This document shows positions 1 through 8,978 of a stretch of DNA of 50,613 nucleotides, piece after piece. The notes under the pieces are model-generated. The model did not search any database, had not been told where the DNA came from, and saw nothing but the letters and a program-made list of their open reading frames with translations. Numbering within the stretch: position 1 is the first letter of the stretch; the number at the start of each line of letters is the position of its first letter. The position numbers were made by a program, and so were the translations under genes. Source of the DNA: Streptococcaceae bacterium (GTDB taxonomy: Bacteria > Bacillota > Bacilli > Lactobacillales > Streptococcaceae); the NCBI GenBank assembly GCA_031253335.1, contig JAIRWF010000015.1:1-50613 (forward strand). Direction: 5' to 3'.

Positions 1-142
1 GCAAAACGGTTTTTGCAGCTCGACTTGGCGCGGTCTGCGCCGTAGCGAAGGACGTCTGTTGGTGCGGTCTGCACCTTACAGCGATGCTAGTAGGGTTATC
101 AGAGCGGACAGCCCGACACAAGTGGTGGAGATAGACACGCCT
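1..142. repeat. Hairpin-rich intergenic repeat, inverted copy of 27726-27867
   Basis: This stretch is almost the exact reverse complement of 27726-27867, with only scattered differences. It contains three compact hairpins: GCAAAA/TTTTGC at 1-16, GGCGC-GGTCT-GCGCC at 27-41 and GGTGC-GGTCT-GCACC at 61-75. The last two share the loop GGTCT while their stems differ by a compensated base pair. It ends against the estA stop codon, and the window edge cuts it on the left. I see no credible gene in it. Confidence 0.85.
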
Positions 143-925
143 TTATGATAATCGCTCTTCTTTTTTCCAATCTATCGGCAACCACGCAAAGACCCGCTCA
201 AGCTGCTTTGCCCAGTAATACCACTCGTGTCTGCCATGCGCCGTCTCATAGGTCAAGTCATAGCCAAATTTCGGTAATTCTCGGGCGATAAAGTCATTCC
301 CCGCGCACAAATCATCCTCCAAGCCACACCAAGCATAGAGTTTTGGCTTTTCACCACTCTGCATTTTCGCGATATTTAAGAGCTGATTCGGATTTTCTTC
401 AAAATGATCTAAATCTCCGAAAATCCCCCGCCAATAATCAGGACGCGCCGCCGCATGTTCTTTGAAGAGATCATTGGTAAAATACAAAGCCCCTGAAAGA
501 CTCGCCGCATAGCTGAAATGAGCCGTCCCCAAAGCGAGTTTGAAAGCGCCGTAGCCACCCATCGAGAGCCCCGCCACAAAGTTCTTTTCCCGCTTCGTTG
601 ATAAATTCGGGAAGAAATTGTGCAAGACCTGAGGGAGCTCAAGCGCAACTGCGTCAAAATAACGCTGTCCATAGGTCGTATTCGTGTACCAAGCATCGTC
701 CGTCGCGGGCATGACCACGGCGAGCTCCGTCTGGCGTACCAAGCGGTCAATTCCCGTCCGCACCAACCAGGAATTCTGATTCCCCGACATCCCGTGCAAG
801 AGATAAAGCACCGGAATATCCACGCCCTTATAGTTCTCAATCTTAGAAGGCTCCGGATAAATGACCTTTAAAGGCCGCACGATTTCGAGCACTTCTGAGT
901 AATATTCAATGTCTAGTATTGCCAT
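143..925 (-). CDS. estA: EstA-like tributyrin esterase (alpha/beta hydrolase)
   Basis: Predicted cytosolic carboxylesterase of the S-formylglutathione-hydrolase/putative-esterase family, 260 residues, the size of lactococcal EstA, which acts on short-chain acyl esters. The visible catalytic set is LLHG at 42-45 (oxyanion region), nucleophile Ser121 in GLSMGG, an acid probably at Asp204 or Asp205 in GLEDDL, and His233 in GRHEWYYW. The N-terminus (MAILDIEYYSEVL) resembles lactococcal EstA. The ATG lies 6 nt after an extended -10 box with no Shine-Dalgarno, so a leaderless mRNA is likely. It stands alone, downstream of a 630-bp hairpin-rich spacer. The family call is firm; the substrate is inferred. 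Confidence 0.88.
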   Translation of the reverse strand: MAILDIEYYSEVLEIVRPLKVIYPEPSKIENYKGVDIPVLYLLHGMSGNQNSWLVRTGIDRLVRQTELAVVMPATDDAWYTNTTYGQRYFDAVALELPQVLHNFFPNLSTKREKNFVAGLSMGGYGAFKLALGTAHFSYAASLSGALYFTNDLFKEHAAARPDYWRGIFGDLDHFEENPNQLLNIAKMQSGEKPKLYAWCGLEDDLCAGNDFIARELPKFGYDLTYETAHGRHEWYYWAKQLERVFAWLPIDWKKEERLS

Positions 926-931
926 ACCATT

Positions 932-940
932 ATTATAGCA
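932..940 (-). promoter_or_regulatory. Extended -10 promoter of estA, leaderless arrangement
   Basis: TGCTATAAT on the minus strand ends 6 nt before the estA ATG. No purine-rich ribosome binding site fits between, and no good -35 box is seen at 16-18 bp. Confidence 0.7.
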
Positions 941-1558
941 AAATCCTTATTCAAAAGCCTAAAAACGCCAGCTTTACTTGGTTGTTCATTGACACAAATC
1001 TATCAAGGGCGTATCTCAAAAACATTTTGCTTTTGCTTATTTGGACGACTCGTCCAAGGTGGTAGATAGAGACTTGTGAAATAAGTCCCAGCCTGCGTCA
1101 AGGTAGCGGATGAAACAAGCGTAGCTTTGTCACCCGATAACGCGGAGAGGCGTTTATTGACTTGACGACGAAAGATGGAACTTCGTTTCCTCATCCGCAA
1201 CCTTGGCACAGTGTGCCAAGCGTCATCTGCGCCACGCTTGAATGTCCGTTTCGCAGCCCTCGCTTTGCTTCGGTGCAAAAAGGCAAACGCCTCTCGAAGT
1301 TGCGATTCGCCTTGGCGCTTTAGCATCTTAGAGCAAATGGACATGCTTTAGCCAGACAAAAAAGCAGGGAGTTGCCATGCGACTTGCCAGCTTTGCGGAC
1401 TTAGCGAGCATGGACAGCGCAGCGCAAAGCGCGGAGATAGAGGTAACCTAAAAAGACCAACGTTCTAAAACTTTGATCTTCGTATTGACTCATCCACACG
1501 AGTTGACAAAGAGCCGGAATCTAACCACATCAGATAGTATAGAGCCATTTTTCGTAGA
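941..1558. other. Hairpin-rich non-coding spacer between estA and pepN
   Basis: About 600 bp without a convincing gene. It holds many short perfect hairpins, for example TTGGACGA-C-TCGTCCAA near 1041 and CTTGGCACA-G-TGTGCCAAG near 1203-1221. The latter has the same architecture (9-bp arms, single G centre) as the hairpin in the thiI repeats. Runs such as gcggagataga resemble parts of the other intergenic repeats. A 113-codon minus-strand frame crosses it, but it has no ribosome binding site and reads through the hairpins. Confidence 0.6.
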
Positions 1559-4090
1559 CTAGCGCAGGTTAGAAGTAATTTTTTTCAACGCATTCTCAAC
1601 GGCAACTTTTTCTTTTTGAATGAGGGCCACGCGCGCTTCGATATTGTTGATCCCGAGCTCAATATTGCGTTTGAGGCCAAGCTCCGAAAGTTTTGGCATG
1701 AAGAATGTTTTGAATTCTTCAAGTTTTTCTTGGGTCTTGAAAGCGCGGGCGGTATAGACCACAAAATAATCAAAGCTCATGTCGCCGCCAAGTTTGTCTT
1801 TAAGCCAGGTCCAATTTTCTTGCGTCCATGCCCAGGCGGTATCTTGTGCAAAATCGCGCGTCACGAGGCGGAAGTACCAGTGACTCAGGTCTTGGGGTTT
1901 AATCACTTCAGCATCTTTGAAATGGCTGAGTATGGTCTCAATCGCCGTCTGATCTTTGATAGCAGTCGCAGCCGTAGCGAGTTCGTCTTTGTACTCAGGG
2001 CTTGTGGAGGCCGCGTAGCGGGTCACAAAATCCTGAGATAATGCGGCGGAATTACTGGCACGGATTTCTGTGACTAATACAATCGGGCGCACAGCAGCGG
2101 GTAGCGTCTCTGGAGCTGACTTATGAGCGGCAAAGAGAGTACGCGCTTGACCCACTGCGTCCGCATTTTCAGCCTTTGTCAGAGCTGACAGAACGAGCGT
2201 GCGTAGGCTTTCATCGTCTGACGATTCACCTCTTTTCGCTTCCCAGCCTAATTTTTCGTAAGATTTGACAAACAATTTTTCCGTCAGAGCATTGCGATTG
2301 CGGTCAGCTTCAGTATCTTCGTCAATGAAGATATCGAGTTCTGACAAAAGCTGACTGACAGCGAGCTCGACCAAATAACTCGTCTCATGTTGATAAAGTG
2401 GTAAGAGTTCAATGACTTCGTCATAGCTGATAAGACCTGATTTTGCGAGATATTTACGGTCTTGCAAGAGTTGGAATTTCGTCATGTCATCGAGCAAGGC
2501 AAAGTTTTCTGTCAGAGCTGACAAAAGATTTTCGTCCAATTTGACCAGGTAATGGCCGGTATTTTCATGGTTGATAAGAAGCGGTTTCCCTGGGGTTAAG
2601 GTAAAATCTTTGATGACAATCTCTTTTTCAGACAGGACTTCTGGTAACTCGTCATAATTGCTATTCAAAGGCACTTGCCAGAGTCTGTCAGACTTGCTAT
2701 GTGCGCCAATGAAGAATTGTTCTTGCGAAATTGTCAAATCTTTCCCGTCAAATTTGACAGACACCAAAGGGTAGCCGGGTTGATTGATCCAAGAGTGCAT
2801 AAAGGTCGCCACGTCACGTCCCGAGGCGTCAGACAATGCTTTCCAGAGGTCATCCCCCATGGTGTTACTGTATTGATTGTCCGCAAAGTACTGCTTGAGA
2901 CCTGCTGCAAAATCCTTATCTCCTAGCCAGAAACGCAACATTGACATAAGTCGCGCACCTTTCGCATAGACAATCGCAGGGTCAAACAACGTATTGATCT
3001 CATCGGGCGACGTGACGTCCACGTGCACGGATTGCACGCCATCCGTTGCGTCCTTCGTCAAGGCGGCCTGCGCATCGGTCGCACCAAATTTCTCCCAAAT
3101 CTTCCACTCGGGATGAATGGCATCGACCGACAAGTGCATCATGTTCTCTGCGAAACTTTCATTGAGCCAGAGGTCGTCCCACCAACGCATGGTGACCAAA
3201 TCACCAAACCATTGATGAGCGAGTTCATGCGTAATCACGGTTGCCACATATTGGCGACTCGCTTCCGTTGAATTCTCAGGATCCACGAGCATGCAGACCT
3301 CGCGATACGTGATACATCCCCAATTTTCCATGGCCCCTGCTGAGAAGTCAGGCAGGGCAATATGGTAACTGTGTGCCAGTGGATAAGGCGTTTGATAATA
3401 ATCCTCATAAAATTCAATCGCCTTGACTGCGATGTCGAGCGGAAAATCGAGCACTTCTGGCGCATGTGCCTTCGTTGAGAAAGTCCCGACCTCGACGCCA
3501 GACTTTGTTTTCGCAAATTTCGCTTGCATCTCCCCAAAGACAAAGGCCAACAAATAAGAAGACATCTTGACCGTTGTCTCAAAATTGTGATACCCGTTCG
3601 TCACGGATTTCTCAGGCATATTTGAGACAATTGTCTCGCCTTCTTCCTCGTCCCATTTGACGCTCAAGTCAAACGTGGCCTTAGCCTCAGGCTCATCAAT
3701 ACACGGAAAAGCTTGCCTGGCAAAATGACTCTCAAACTGCGTCCCGATGAGCTGCTTTTTGACGCCATCCACCTCATAGTATGACGGGTAAATCCCCATC
3801 ATGTTATCGGTCAGGTCGCCCTCGTACTCAAAAGAAATCGTCGCAGGCCCTTTTTGGCCAGCTTTTACGACGACTTCTTCATCCTGATAATTCATGATAA
3901 ATTCCGTATCGACGCTAAAAGCATGGACTTTCTTGATTTTCAAGCCCTTCTGGTGAAAGGACACAACGACATCTTTCGCCTCGCCCGTCACCGTGACTTG
4001 CCCACGAAAGACCTTTGCCTCGCGGTCAATATCCAATAGAATCTTATAATTTTCCGGGATAAAATTTTCAATTAAACGTTTTACAGCCAT
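1559..4090 (-). CDS. pepN: Aminopeptidase N (M1 family), lysyl/broad-specificity
   Basis: Zinc metallo-aminopeptidase that removes N-terminal residues from peptides in the cytosol, part of the casein/peptide breakdown system of lactic acid bacteria. The 843 residues match lactococcal PepN (about 846). The exopeptidase motif GAMEN is at 252-256 and the zinc site HELAHQW at 288-294, with the third ligand Glu311 in NESFA. The C-terminal helical domain appears complete. The start has a good ribosome binding site (AAAGGAG) and an extended -10 box. The coding DNA contains three copies of the recurrent palindrome (2177, 2510, 2747). Monocistronic: the next gene downstream is estA beyond the repeat spacer. 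Confidence 0.97.
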   Translation of the reverse strand: MAVKRLIENFIPENYKILLDIDREAKVFRGQVTVTGEAKDVVVSFHQKGLKIKKVHAFSVDTEFIMNYQDEEVVVKAGQKGPATISFEYEGDLTDNMMGIYPSYYEVDGVKKQLIGTQFESHFARQAFPCIDEPEAKATFDLSVKWDEEEGETIVSNMPEKSVTNGYHNFETTVKMSSYLLAFVFGEMQAKFAKTKSGVEVGTFSTKAHAPEVLDFPLDIAVKAIEFYEDYYQTPYPLAHSYHIALPDFSAGAMENWGCITYREVCMLVDPENSTEASRQYVATVITHELAHQWFGDLVTMRWWDDLWLNESFAENMMHLSVDAIHPEWKIWEKFGATDAQAALTKDATDGVQSVHVDVTSPDEINTLFDPAIVYAKGARLMSMLRFWLGDKDFAAGLKQYFADNQYSNTMGDDLWKALSDASGRDVATFMHSWINQPGYPLVSVKFDGKDLTISQEQFFIGAHSKSDRLWQVPLNSNYDELPEVLSEKEIVIKDFTLTPGKPLLINHENTGHYLVKLDENLLSALTENFALLDDMTKFQLLQDRKYLAKSGLISYDEVIELLPLYQHETSYLVELAVSQLLSELDIFIDEDTEADRNRNALTEKLFVKSYEKLGWEAKRGESSDDESLRTLVLSALTKAENADAVGQARTLFAAHKSAPETLPAAVRPIVLVTEIRASNSAALSQDFVTRYAASTSPEYKDELATAATAIKDQTAIETILSHFKDAEVIKPQDLSHWYFRLVTRDFAQDTAWAWTQENWTWLKDKLGGDMSFDYFVVYTARAFKTQEKLEEFKTFFMPKLSELGLKRNIELGINNIEARVALIQKEKVAVENALKKITSNLR

Positions 4091-4107
4091 GATTTCTCCT
4101 TTTGTTC

Positions 4108-4116
4108 ATTATACCA
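4108..4116 (-). promoter_or_regulatory. pepN promoter -10 region
   Basis: TGGTATAAT on the minus strand, about 18 nt before the pepN ATG and followed by AAAGGAG. Unlike estA, this gene has a normal leader. The promoter abuts the stop codon of the ABC permease gene (4118). Confidence 0.65.
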
Positions 4117-4117
4117 T

Positions 4118-4888
4118 TTAGCTCCGCAATCCGCGCCCTTTGGCAATCAGCCGATAGCAAATCGCATAGAGAACGACCACAAAAGCCAATAAAATCAAAA
4201 GACTCAGCCAAAAAGCGACATCTTGAATCCCTAAAAAGCCATAGCGAAAGCCCGAAACCATATAGACAATGGGGTTTGCTCGGCTAATCACGCGCCAAAT
4301 CCCTGGCAACAGGTTAATTGAATAAAAAACTCCACCAAGATAGGTCAATGGCGTCAAAACGAAGGTCGGCACAATAGAAACATCATCAAAAGATTGCGCA
4401 AAAATCCCATTCAAAAGGCCTGCGAGACTAAATAAGATGGCCGTTAATAACAGCGTGACGATGACAACCGCCCAATTTGCAACGACAAGCGGCACAAATA
4501 ATAAGGACACAATCGTAACTAAAATCCCCACAAAAATACCACGAAGTGCGCCCCCAGCCACAAAGCCAGCAATAATCACACTCGTAGGTACTGGCGCAAC
4601 CAGTAATTCTTCAATATTTTTCTGGAATTTCTGCCCAAAAAAGCTGGAGGAAACGTTCGCATAGCTTGAGGTGATGACCGACTGCATGATGAGGCCCGGC
4701 ACGATAAACTGCATATAGCTAAAGCCTTGTACGGCGGACACCTGCGAGCCTATGACACGACCAAAAATGATGAAATAGAGAGTCGTGGTAATCACAGGTG
4801 GGACGAGTGTTTGCACCCAGATGCGCATGAAACGCGTGATTTCTTTTATCGTGAGTGACTTTGCGGAAATCCAATAGAGTCTAAGCAT
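4118..4888 (-). CDS. ABC-2 type transporter permease
   Basis: Integral membrane subunit of an ABC exporter, 256 residues with about six hydrophobic segments, for example near 20-45, 60-80, 105-130, 140-165, 175-195 and 225-250. It is of the YadH/NodJ-like ABC-2 type, as shown by the late PLTYLGGVFYSI segment and the FVPGLIMQSVI-like region. It is translationally linked to the ATPase gene: the start overlaps the preceding stop at 4888. The pair probably exports a lipid, polysaccharide precursor or drug; the substrate cannot be read from sequence. Expression should follow the regulated leader at 5755-6025. Confidence 0.88.
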   Translation of the reverse strand: MLRLYWISAKSLTIKEITRFMRIWVQTLVPPVITTTLYFIIFGRVIGSQVSAVQGFSYMQFIVPGLIMQSVITSSYANVSSSFFGQKFQKNIEELLVAPVPTSVIIAGFVAGGALRGIFVGILVTIVSLLFVPLVVANWAVVIVTLLLTAILFSLAGLLNGIFAQSFDDVSIVPTFVLTPLTYLGGVFYSINLLPGIWRVISRANPIVYMVSGFRYGFLGIQDVAFWLSLLILLAFVVVLYAICYRLIAKGRGLRS

Positions 4889-5754
4889 TACTTCTTGCCC
4901 CCTGTGAGTTTGATAAAGAGTTCCTCGAGGCGATTGGCCTTGTTGCGCATGGATAAAGCTTTGAGGCCTTGGCTATCAAGCTCCTGAAAAGTTTTGTTCA
5001 AGCCTTCTTCTCGGTGAACAGTGACTTCGCGGCTTTCACCATTGTCCAAGTCTAAAATAAAGGTCTCATCTTCCAGGTGGCTGAGGAGTTCCTTCATGGA
5101 CGTATTTTCAATCAACTCGCCCGACTGGATAATACCGATGTGGCGACAAAGTAACTCGGCTTCTTCCAGATAATGCGTCGTTAAAATAATGGTCGTCCCT
5201 TCCGCGTTGATCTGTTGCAGAAAATCCCACATGGAGCGGCGCAGTTCAATATCCACGCCCGCAGTAGGTTCATCCAAAATCAAGAGCTTGGGCTCGTGCA
5301 TCAAAGCGCGTGCAATCATGAGGCGGCGCTTCATCCCGCCAGAGAGTGCTTTGGCTTGGTCATCTTTTTTGACCCAAAGATCAAGCATACCAAGATATTT
5401 TTCCGCTCGTTCGTAAGCGATTTTGCGGGGAACACCGTAGTAGCCTGCTTCGTTGACCACAATTTGTAAAACCGTCTCAAAAGGCGAGAAATTAAATTCC
5501 TGCGGCACCAGGCCCAACTGCTGCTTGGCTTTGACTTTTTGTTTGTCGAGGTCATAGCCAAAGACATTGACTGTGCCTGACGTTTTATTAACTAGACTTG
5601 CGATAATGCCTATGGTCGTTGATTTCCCAGCACCATTAGGACCTAAAAGGGCATAAAAATCGCCCGCCTCAACGGTCAGGTCAATTCCCTTTAGGGCTTC
5701 TGTCCCGCCTGCATAGATTTTGTGCAAGCCTTTTATTTCAAGTGCGTTTTCCAT
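4888..5754 (-). CDS. ABC transporter ATP-binding protein
   Basis: Nucleotide-binding subunit partnering the permease at 4118-4888, 288 residues. Walker A GPNGAGKST is at 38-46, signature LSGGMKRR at 137-144, Walker B LLILDEP at 157-163, and the switch His194 lies in TTHYLEEAE. It belongs to the CcmA/YadG-like class with a C-terminal extension (about 205-288) typical of ABC-2 drug or polysaccharide exporters. TATACT ends 7 nt before the ATG with no Shine-Dalgarno, so translation may be leaderless. The upstream tandem promoter/operator/terminator units suggest induction by an unknown ligand. Confidence 0.92.
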   Translation of the reverse strand: MENALEIKGLHKIYAGGTEALKGIDLTVEAGDFYALLGPNGAGKSTTIGIIASLVNKTSGTVNVFGYDLDKQKVKAKQQLGLVPQEFNFSPFETVLQIVVNEAGYYGVPRKIAYERAEKYLGMLDLWVKKDDQAKALSGGMKRRLMIARALMHEPKLLILDEPTAGVDIELRRSMWDFLQQINAEGTTIILTTHYLEEAELLCRHIGIIQSGELIENTSMKELLSHLEDETFILDLDNGESREVTVHREEGLNKTFQELDSQGLKALSMRNKANRLEELFIKLTGGKK

Positions 5755-5761
5755 AAGTTTT

Positions 5762-5770
5762 AGTATATCA
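5762..5770 (-). promoter_or_regulatory. Extended -10 (TGATATACT) directly before the ABC ATPase ATG
   Basis: The box ends 7 nt before the ATG at 5754, the same geometry as the other leaderless candidates in this window. It would place initiation downstream of both terminator hairpins. Confidence 0.55.
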
Positions 5771-5774
5771 AAAT

Positions 5775-5814
5775 AGTTGCTAAAAAGACAAGAAGAGCCC
5801 TTAAAGAGGGCCCT
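5775..5814 (-). terminator. Terminator/attenuator hairpin before the ABC operon
   Basis: On the minus strand AGGGCCC and GGGCTCT pair around a 7-nt loop, followed by a T-rich run. It lies downstream of the operator at 5831-5853, so it would end a short transcript started at the promoter at 5859. Confidence 0.6.
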
Positions 5815-5830
5815 TCCCGTAAAGTCAAAA

Positions 5831-5864
5831 TGTAAACAGTTCTTTTGTTTACAGACATATTATA
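5831..5864 (-). promoter_or_regulatory. Promoter with palindromic operator, unit 2
   Basis: The minus-strand -10 box TATAAT (5859-5864) is followed 5 nt later by TGTAAAC-N9-GTTTACA (5831-5853), a perfect 7-bp inverted repeat covering the expected start site. The centre contains TCTTTT on the plus strand, as in unit 1. The -35 box is weak. Confidence 0.6.
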
Positions 5865-5907
5865 CGCAACTATCTTAAGTTCACCTGAAACAGTCGCAAT
5901 TTTCAAA

Positions 5908-5935
5908 CAATAACAAAAGAGCCAGCAACTGGCTC
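5908..5935 (-). terminator. Rho-independent terminator between the two operator units
   Basis: GAGCCAG-TTG-CTGGCTC followed by TTTTGTT on the minus strand. It lies between unit 1 (5956-6013) and unit 2 (5831-5864), and could end both the MFS transcript and a short RNA from unit 1. Confidence 0.75.
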
Positions 5936-5955
5936 CTCTGTTGTAAAGTTGAATC

Positions 5956-6013
5956 ATAAACACATCTTTTATGTTTACGCTTACAATTATATCATTCTCA
6001 ATAAAAATTGCAA
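5956..6013 (-). promoter_or_regulatory. Promoter with palindromic operator, unit 1
   Basis: TTGCAA (6008-6013), a 16-bp spacer and TATAAT (5986-5991) on the minus strand form a good promoter just past the MFS stop codon. Seven nt later lies ATAAACA-N9-TGTTTAC (5956-5978), an inverted repeat matching unit 2 in arm length, spacing and central TCTTTT. Confidence 0.65.
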
Positions 6014-6025
6014 GTTAAATCCTTA

Positions 6026-7441
6026 TCAAACCACCTTCTGCTTACCAACAAGTCTAACAAGCCCTAAAATCCACGTCACAACCGTAATTGCAAGCGCTAA
6101 GAAAAAGGCAATGTGCATTCCTTGAAGAAATAGACTGGGCTGGCTCGCCACATACGTTTTTATCGTCGTTCCTGCGATACGACTCATAGCAAAGAAAAGT
6201 GTAATGGTTGCAAGAGACGTCCCCAAGACGAAGGCAATATTTCGCGCCAAACTATTGACGGATCCTGCGACGCCTAAGTATTTTCGCTCCACTGTGGACA
6301 TGACAAGAGCGTTATTTGGCGACTGAAAGAAACCGACTGAGGCACCATGCAAAGCAAGAGCTACAATCACAGCCCAAATCGGAGAACCTGAATCAATCAA
6401 GAGATAGCCGACTTGCGCTAAAATAATCCCTGAAATCCCAATAAAAGTAATCCACTCTTTATTATGTCGATCTGCTAAGATTCCTGCAATCGGGCTTGAG
6501 ATGAGCATGGCAACAGGATAAGCCATCATGATAATACCTGCAATACCTGGCCCCATCCCGCGGTAGTCCTGTAAATAGAAAGGAAAGAGTATAGAGACAA
6601 ACATAGCCGCCGTGAAATTAAGCGTTGCCGTAAGGACCGACATGCTAAATAAACGCGTTTTGAAAATCGCGAGGTCGATCAACGGTTTTTCTTTACGATT
6701 TTCAGTACGGATGAAAAGCACGAGAAAAACAAGACCCACAAGCGCCGCCACGATGACAATCGGGCTTGTCCAGCCAGCGTCCGTCCCATAGTTCAAGGCG
6801 AGGAAAAGTCCCACAATGGCTAAAAACATGAATAGCGAGCCTTGATTGTCCAGATCTTTTGTAGAACCCTGGCCTTTGGTCTTTGGCAATACGGCTTGTG
6901 CAAGAAAATAAGAAAAGAGACCAATGGGGACATTGATAAAGAAAATCCAGTTCCAGCTCGTGACCTGTAAGATGAGACCACCTAGTGCGGGGCCTGCAAT
7001 GGAGCCCACTGAGACAAACATGGAGTTGATAGACAAGGCTCTGGCACGTGACTCAATCGGAAAAATCTCTGAGACAAGACCAAAAGAGGTCGCCATGAAC
7101 ATGGAGGCGCCTACCGCTTGAATTACTCGCGCAATCAAGAGATAATACAAGCCAAAGCCAAAGTCAAGACCTGCCAGAAGAGAGCCGACAGAAAAAATAA
7201 TAGCACCAATCTTGAAAATGCGGGCTTTTCCGAGTAAATCTCCGAGACGCCCAAACATTAGGACAATCGCGGAAATCATAATCAAATAAACGGTCACGAC
7301 CCAAGTAATCTGTGCTAAAGACACATGAAGCTCACGCGCCATGGTAGGAAGTGCAACGTTTACAATGGAGCCGTCAAGAGTCCCCATAAAGACCGAGATG
7401 CCTATCGCAATCAAGGCCTGAATTCGTTTCGCATTTGTCAT
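6026..7441 (-). CDS. MFS drug transporter, DHA2 (EmrB/QacA) family
   Basis: Proton-coupled multidrug efflux protein of the cytoplasmic membrane, 471 residues, consistent with 14 membrane segments. The N-terminal motif GTLDGSIVNVALPTM (residues 20-34) is the DHA2 signature, followed by FGRLGDLLGKARIF (motif A, about 63-76) and a motif-C-like GPALGGLI near 154-161. The start is 1 nt after the chloride-channel stop, so it is the third gene of a thiI-clcA-MFS operon. The terminator at 5908-5935 lies downstream. The substrate is unknown. Confidence 0.9.
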   Translation of the reverse strand: MTNAKRIQALIAIGISVFMGTLDGSIVNVALPTMARELHVSLAQITWVVTVYLIMISAIVLMFGRLGDLLGKARIFKIGAIIFSVGSLLAGLDFGFGLYYLLIARVIQAVGASMFMATSFGLVSEIFPIESRARALSINSMFVSVGSIAGPALGGLILQVTSWNWIFFINVPIGLFSYFLAQAVLPKTKGQGSTKDLDNQGSLFMFLAIVGLFLALNYGTDAGWTSPIVIVAALVGLVFLVLFIRTENRKEKPLIDLAIFKTRLFSMSVLTATLNFTAAMFVSILFPFYLQDYRGMGPGIAGIIMMAYPVAMLISSPIAGILADRHNKEWITFIGISGIILAQVGYLLIDSGSPIWAVIVALALHGASVGFFQSPNNALVMSTVERKYLGVAGSVNSLARNIAFVLGTSLATITLFFAMSRIAGTTIKTYVASQPSLFLQGMHIAFFLALAITVVTWILGLVRLVGKQKVV

Positions 7442-7442
7442 T

Positions 7443-8978
7443 TTATTTCTCCGTTAGTTTTTTCATTTGCTCACGCGAGGAAACTTCGTGTGCTTCATCG
7501 GTTAAGAGTAGCAAGTAATCGCCTGCATAGATTTTAAATTCCCCATTTGGAATCAGCTTTTCTCCGCCTCGTGTGACTGAAACAAGCAAGGCATTGTGTG
7601 GAAAAGCTATGTCTTTGACCTTTTTACGCTCAGCAGTGGCATGTGCTTGCACCAATACTTCAAAATAGAGTTCTGCTTTTGCGTGATTTTCTTCATTTTG
7701 CTGTGTCGCGAGCATACGTGAAAGAAGTGAGTCATAGATCGGACGCGTCTTTAAAAGTTCTGCCACAACATAGGCAATGAGTGACACCACTGCAAGCGGC
7801 AAAAGATTCGCAAAGTTCCCTGTCATCTCAATCATGAGGACCATTCCCGTAATAGGGGCTCTAACGATTGCTGAAAAGCCGGCAGCCATTGCAATAATGA
7901 TAATATTGGCAAAGAAAACTTTCGGAAAGCCAAAGCCAATCGATAAGATCTGCGCAAAGATACCGCCCAGCGCAGCGCAAAGAACAAGTAATGGAAAGAA
8001 AATGCCACCAGGCGCCCCTGAGCTATAAGAAATCATAGATAGGATAAATTTTCCGATAAAAATCAATGCAAGAAAAGATAAGGTCCAACTGATTGAGATT
8101 TTGTCCACTAACGCATGACCGCTTCCTGTCACAAGTGGAAAATAAAGACCAAAGAGCCCAGCTGCAAGAAAACTGATCATTACTCTTATGTTGAGGGTGA
8201 CTTTTCCCATTAGGCGTTGACTTTTCAAAAGTGACCAATTGTAGAAAGCACCAAAGAGACCCATCACAAGTCCCAATACAATCAAATACCCGTAATCACT
8301 AATTGGAATCTGACCTGATAAATGAAAGTCAAAGACGGCTTCGCTTCCACATAAAAGTCGCGAAATTGCATCTGATACAACAGCTGCCGCCATACAGGAC
8401 AAAAGAATAATGGGCGAGAAGTATTTGTAGATTTCTTCTAAAGTGAACATGACACCTGCAAGCGGGGCATTGAAAGCTGCAGCGAGTCCAGCTGAGGCGC
8501 CTGAGGCCATGAGAATATTGCGTTGCCGCTTGGTCTTGACAAGACCAATTCCTACGGCCTCGCCAACAGACGCACCTATCTGTACCGATGGTCCTTCGCG
8601 TCCTAGAGAAAGTCCACCAAGAATAGCAAGGCCGCCTCCAATAAACTTTATGAGAACTGTAGATAGCCAGCGCACATGAAAATAGCCTTGAAGTTGTCCC
8701 TTAATTTGTGGAATTCCGGATCCCCCAGCCATTGGATAATGCTGCAACATCCACGCGATAACAAGCGCAAAGCCTAAAAGTGCTACAAAAATAACTGGAA
8801 GCCAGATAAGTTGTTTTTTTGCGAGAGAATAGATGAAAAGGCTCCACCTTTCAAGCCAAATCAACATCAAGCGATATAAAGACGCTACAAAACCACTCGC
8901 TGCACCAACAACGAGCGCTGCAAAAAGCAAACGAAGGTTAATCGTCTGCAAACTAGACTTTGCAAAGTCGTCTGTCAT
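7443..8978 (-). CDS. ClC-type H+/Cl- exchanger with C-terminal TrkA-C domain
   Basis: Polytopic chloride/proton antiporter, 511 residues. The selectivity motifs are visible: [10 protein letters not shown] near 84-93, [10 protein letters not shown] near 125-134 including the gating glutamate, and GGIFFP near 325-330. The internal proton glutamate of exchangers is kept in TLEEIYKYF. Both glutamates argue for an exchanger rather than a channel. Residues from about 430 to 511 form a TrkA-C/RCK-C-like domain. The start overlaps the thiI stop by 4 nt, so the genes are coupled. A role in acid or ion stress is inferred. Confidence 0.92.
   Translation of the reverse strand: MTDDFAKSSLQTINLRLLFAALVVGAASGFVASLYRLMLIWLERWSLFIYSLAKKQLIWLPVIFVALLGFALVIAWMLQHYPMAGGSGIPQIKGQLQGYFHVRWLSTVLIKFIGGGLAILGGLSLGREGPSVQIGASVGEAVGIGLVKTKRQRNILMASGASAGLAAAFNAPLAGVMFTLEEIYKYFSPIILLSCMAAAVVSDAISRLLCGSEAVFDFHLSGQIPISDYGYLIVLGLVMGLFGAFYNWSLLKSQRLMGKVTLNIRVMISFLAAGLFGLYFPLVTGSGHALVDKISISWTLSFLALIFIGKFILSMISYSSGAPGGIFFPLLVLCAALGGIFAQILSIGFGFPKVFFANIIIIAMAAGFSAIVRAPITGMVLMIEMTGNFANLLPLAVVSLIAYVVAELLKTRPIYDSLLSRMLATQQNEENHAKAELYFEVLVQAHATAERKKVKDIAFPHNALLVSVTRGGEKLIPNGEFKIYAGDYLLLLTDEAHEVSSREQMKKLTEK

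Noticed and set aside
1003-1344. 113-codon minus-strand frame between estA and pepN
   Set aside because: It reads straight through several hairpins, has no ribosome binding site and a composition unlike any neighbouring protein; it is repeat DNA open by chance.
5760-5963. 67-codon frame upstream of the ABC ATPase, possible leader peptide
   Set aside because: It crosses two terminator hairpins and an operator, and lacks a ribosome binding site. A shorter inner ATG frame is possible but unsupported.
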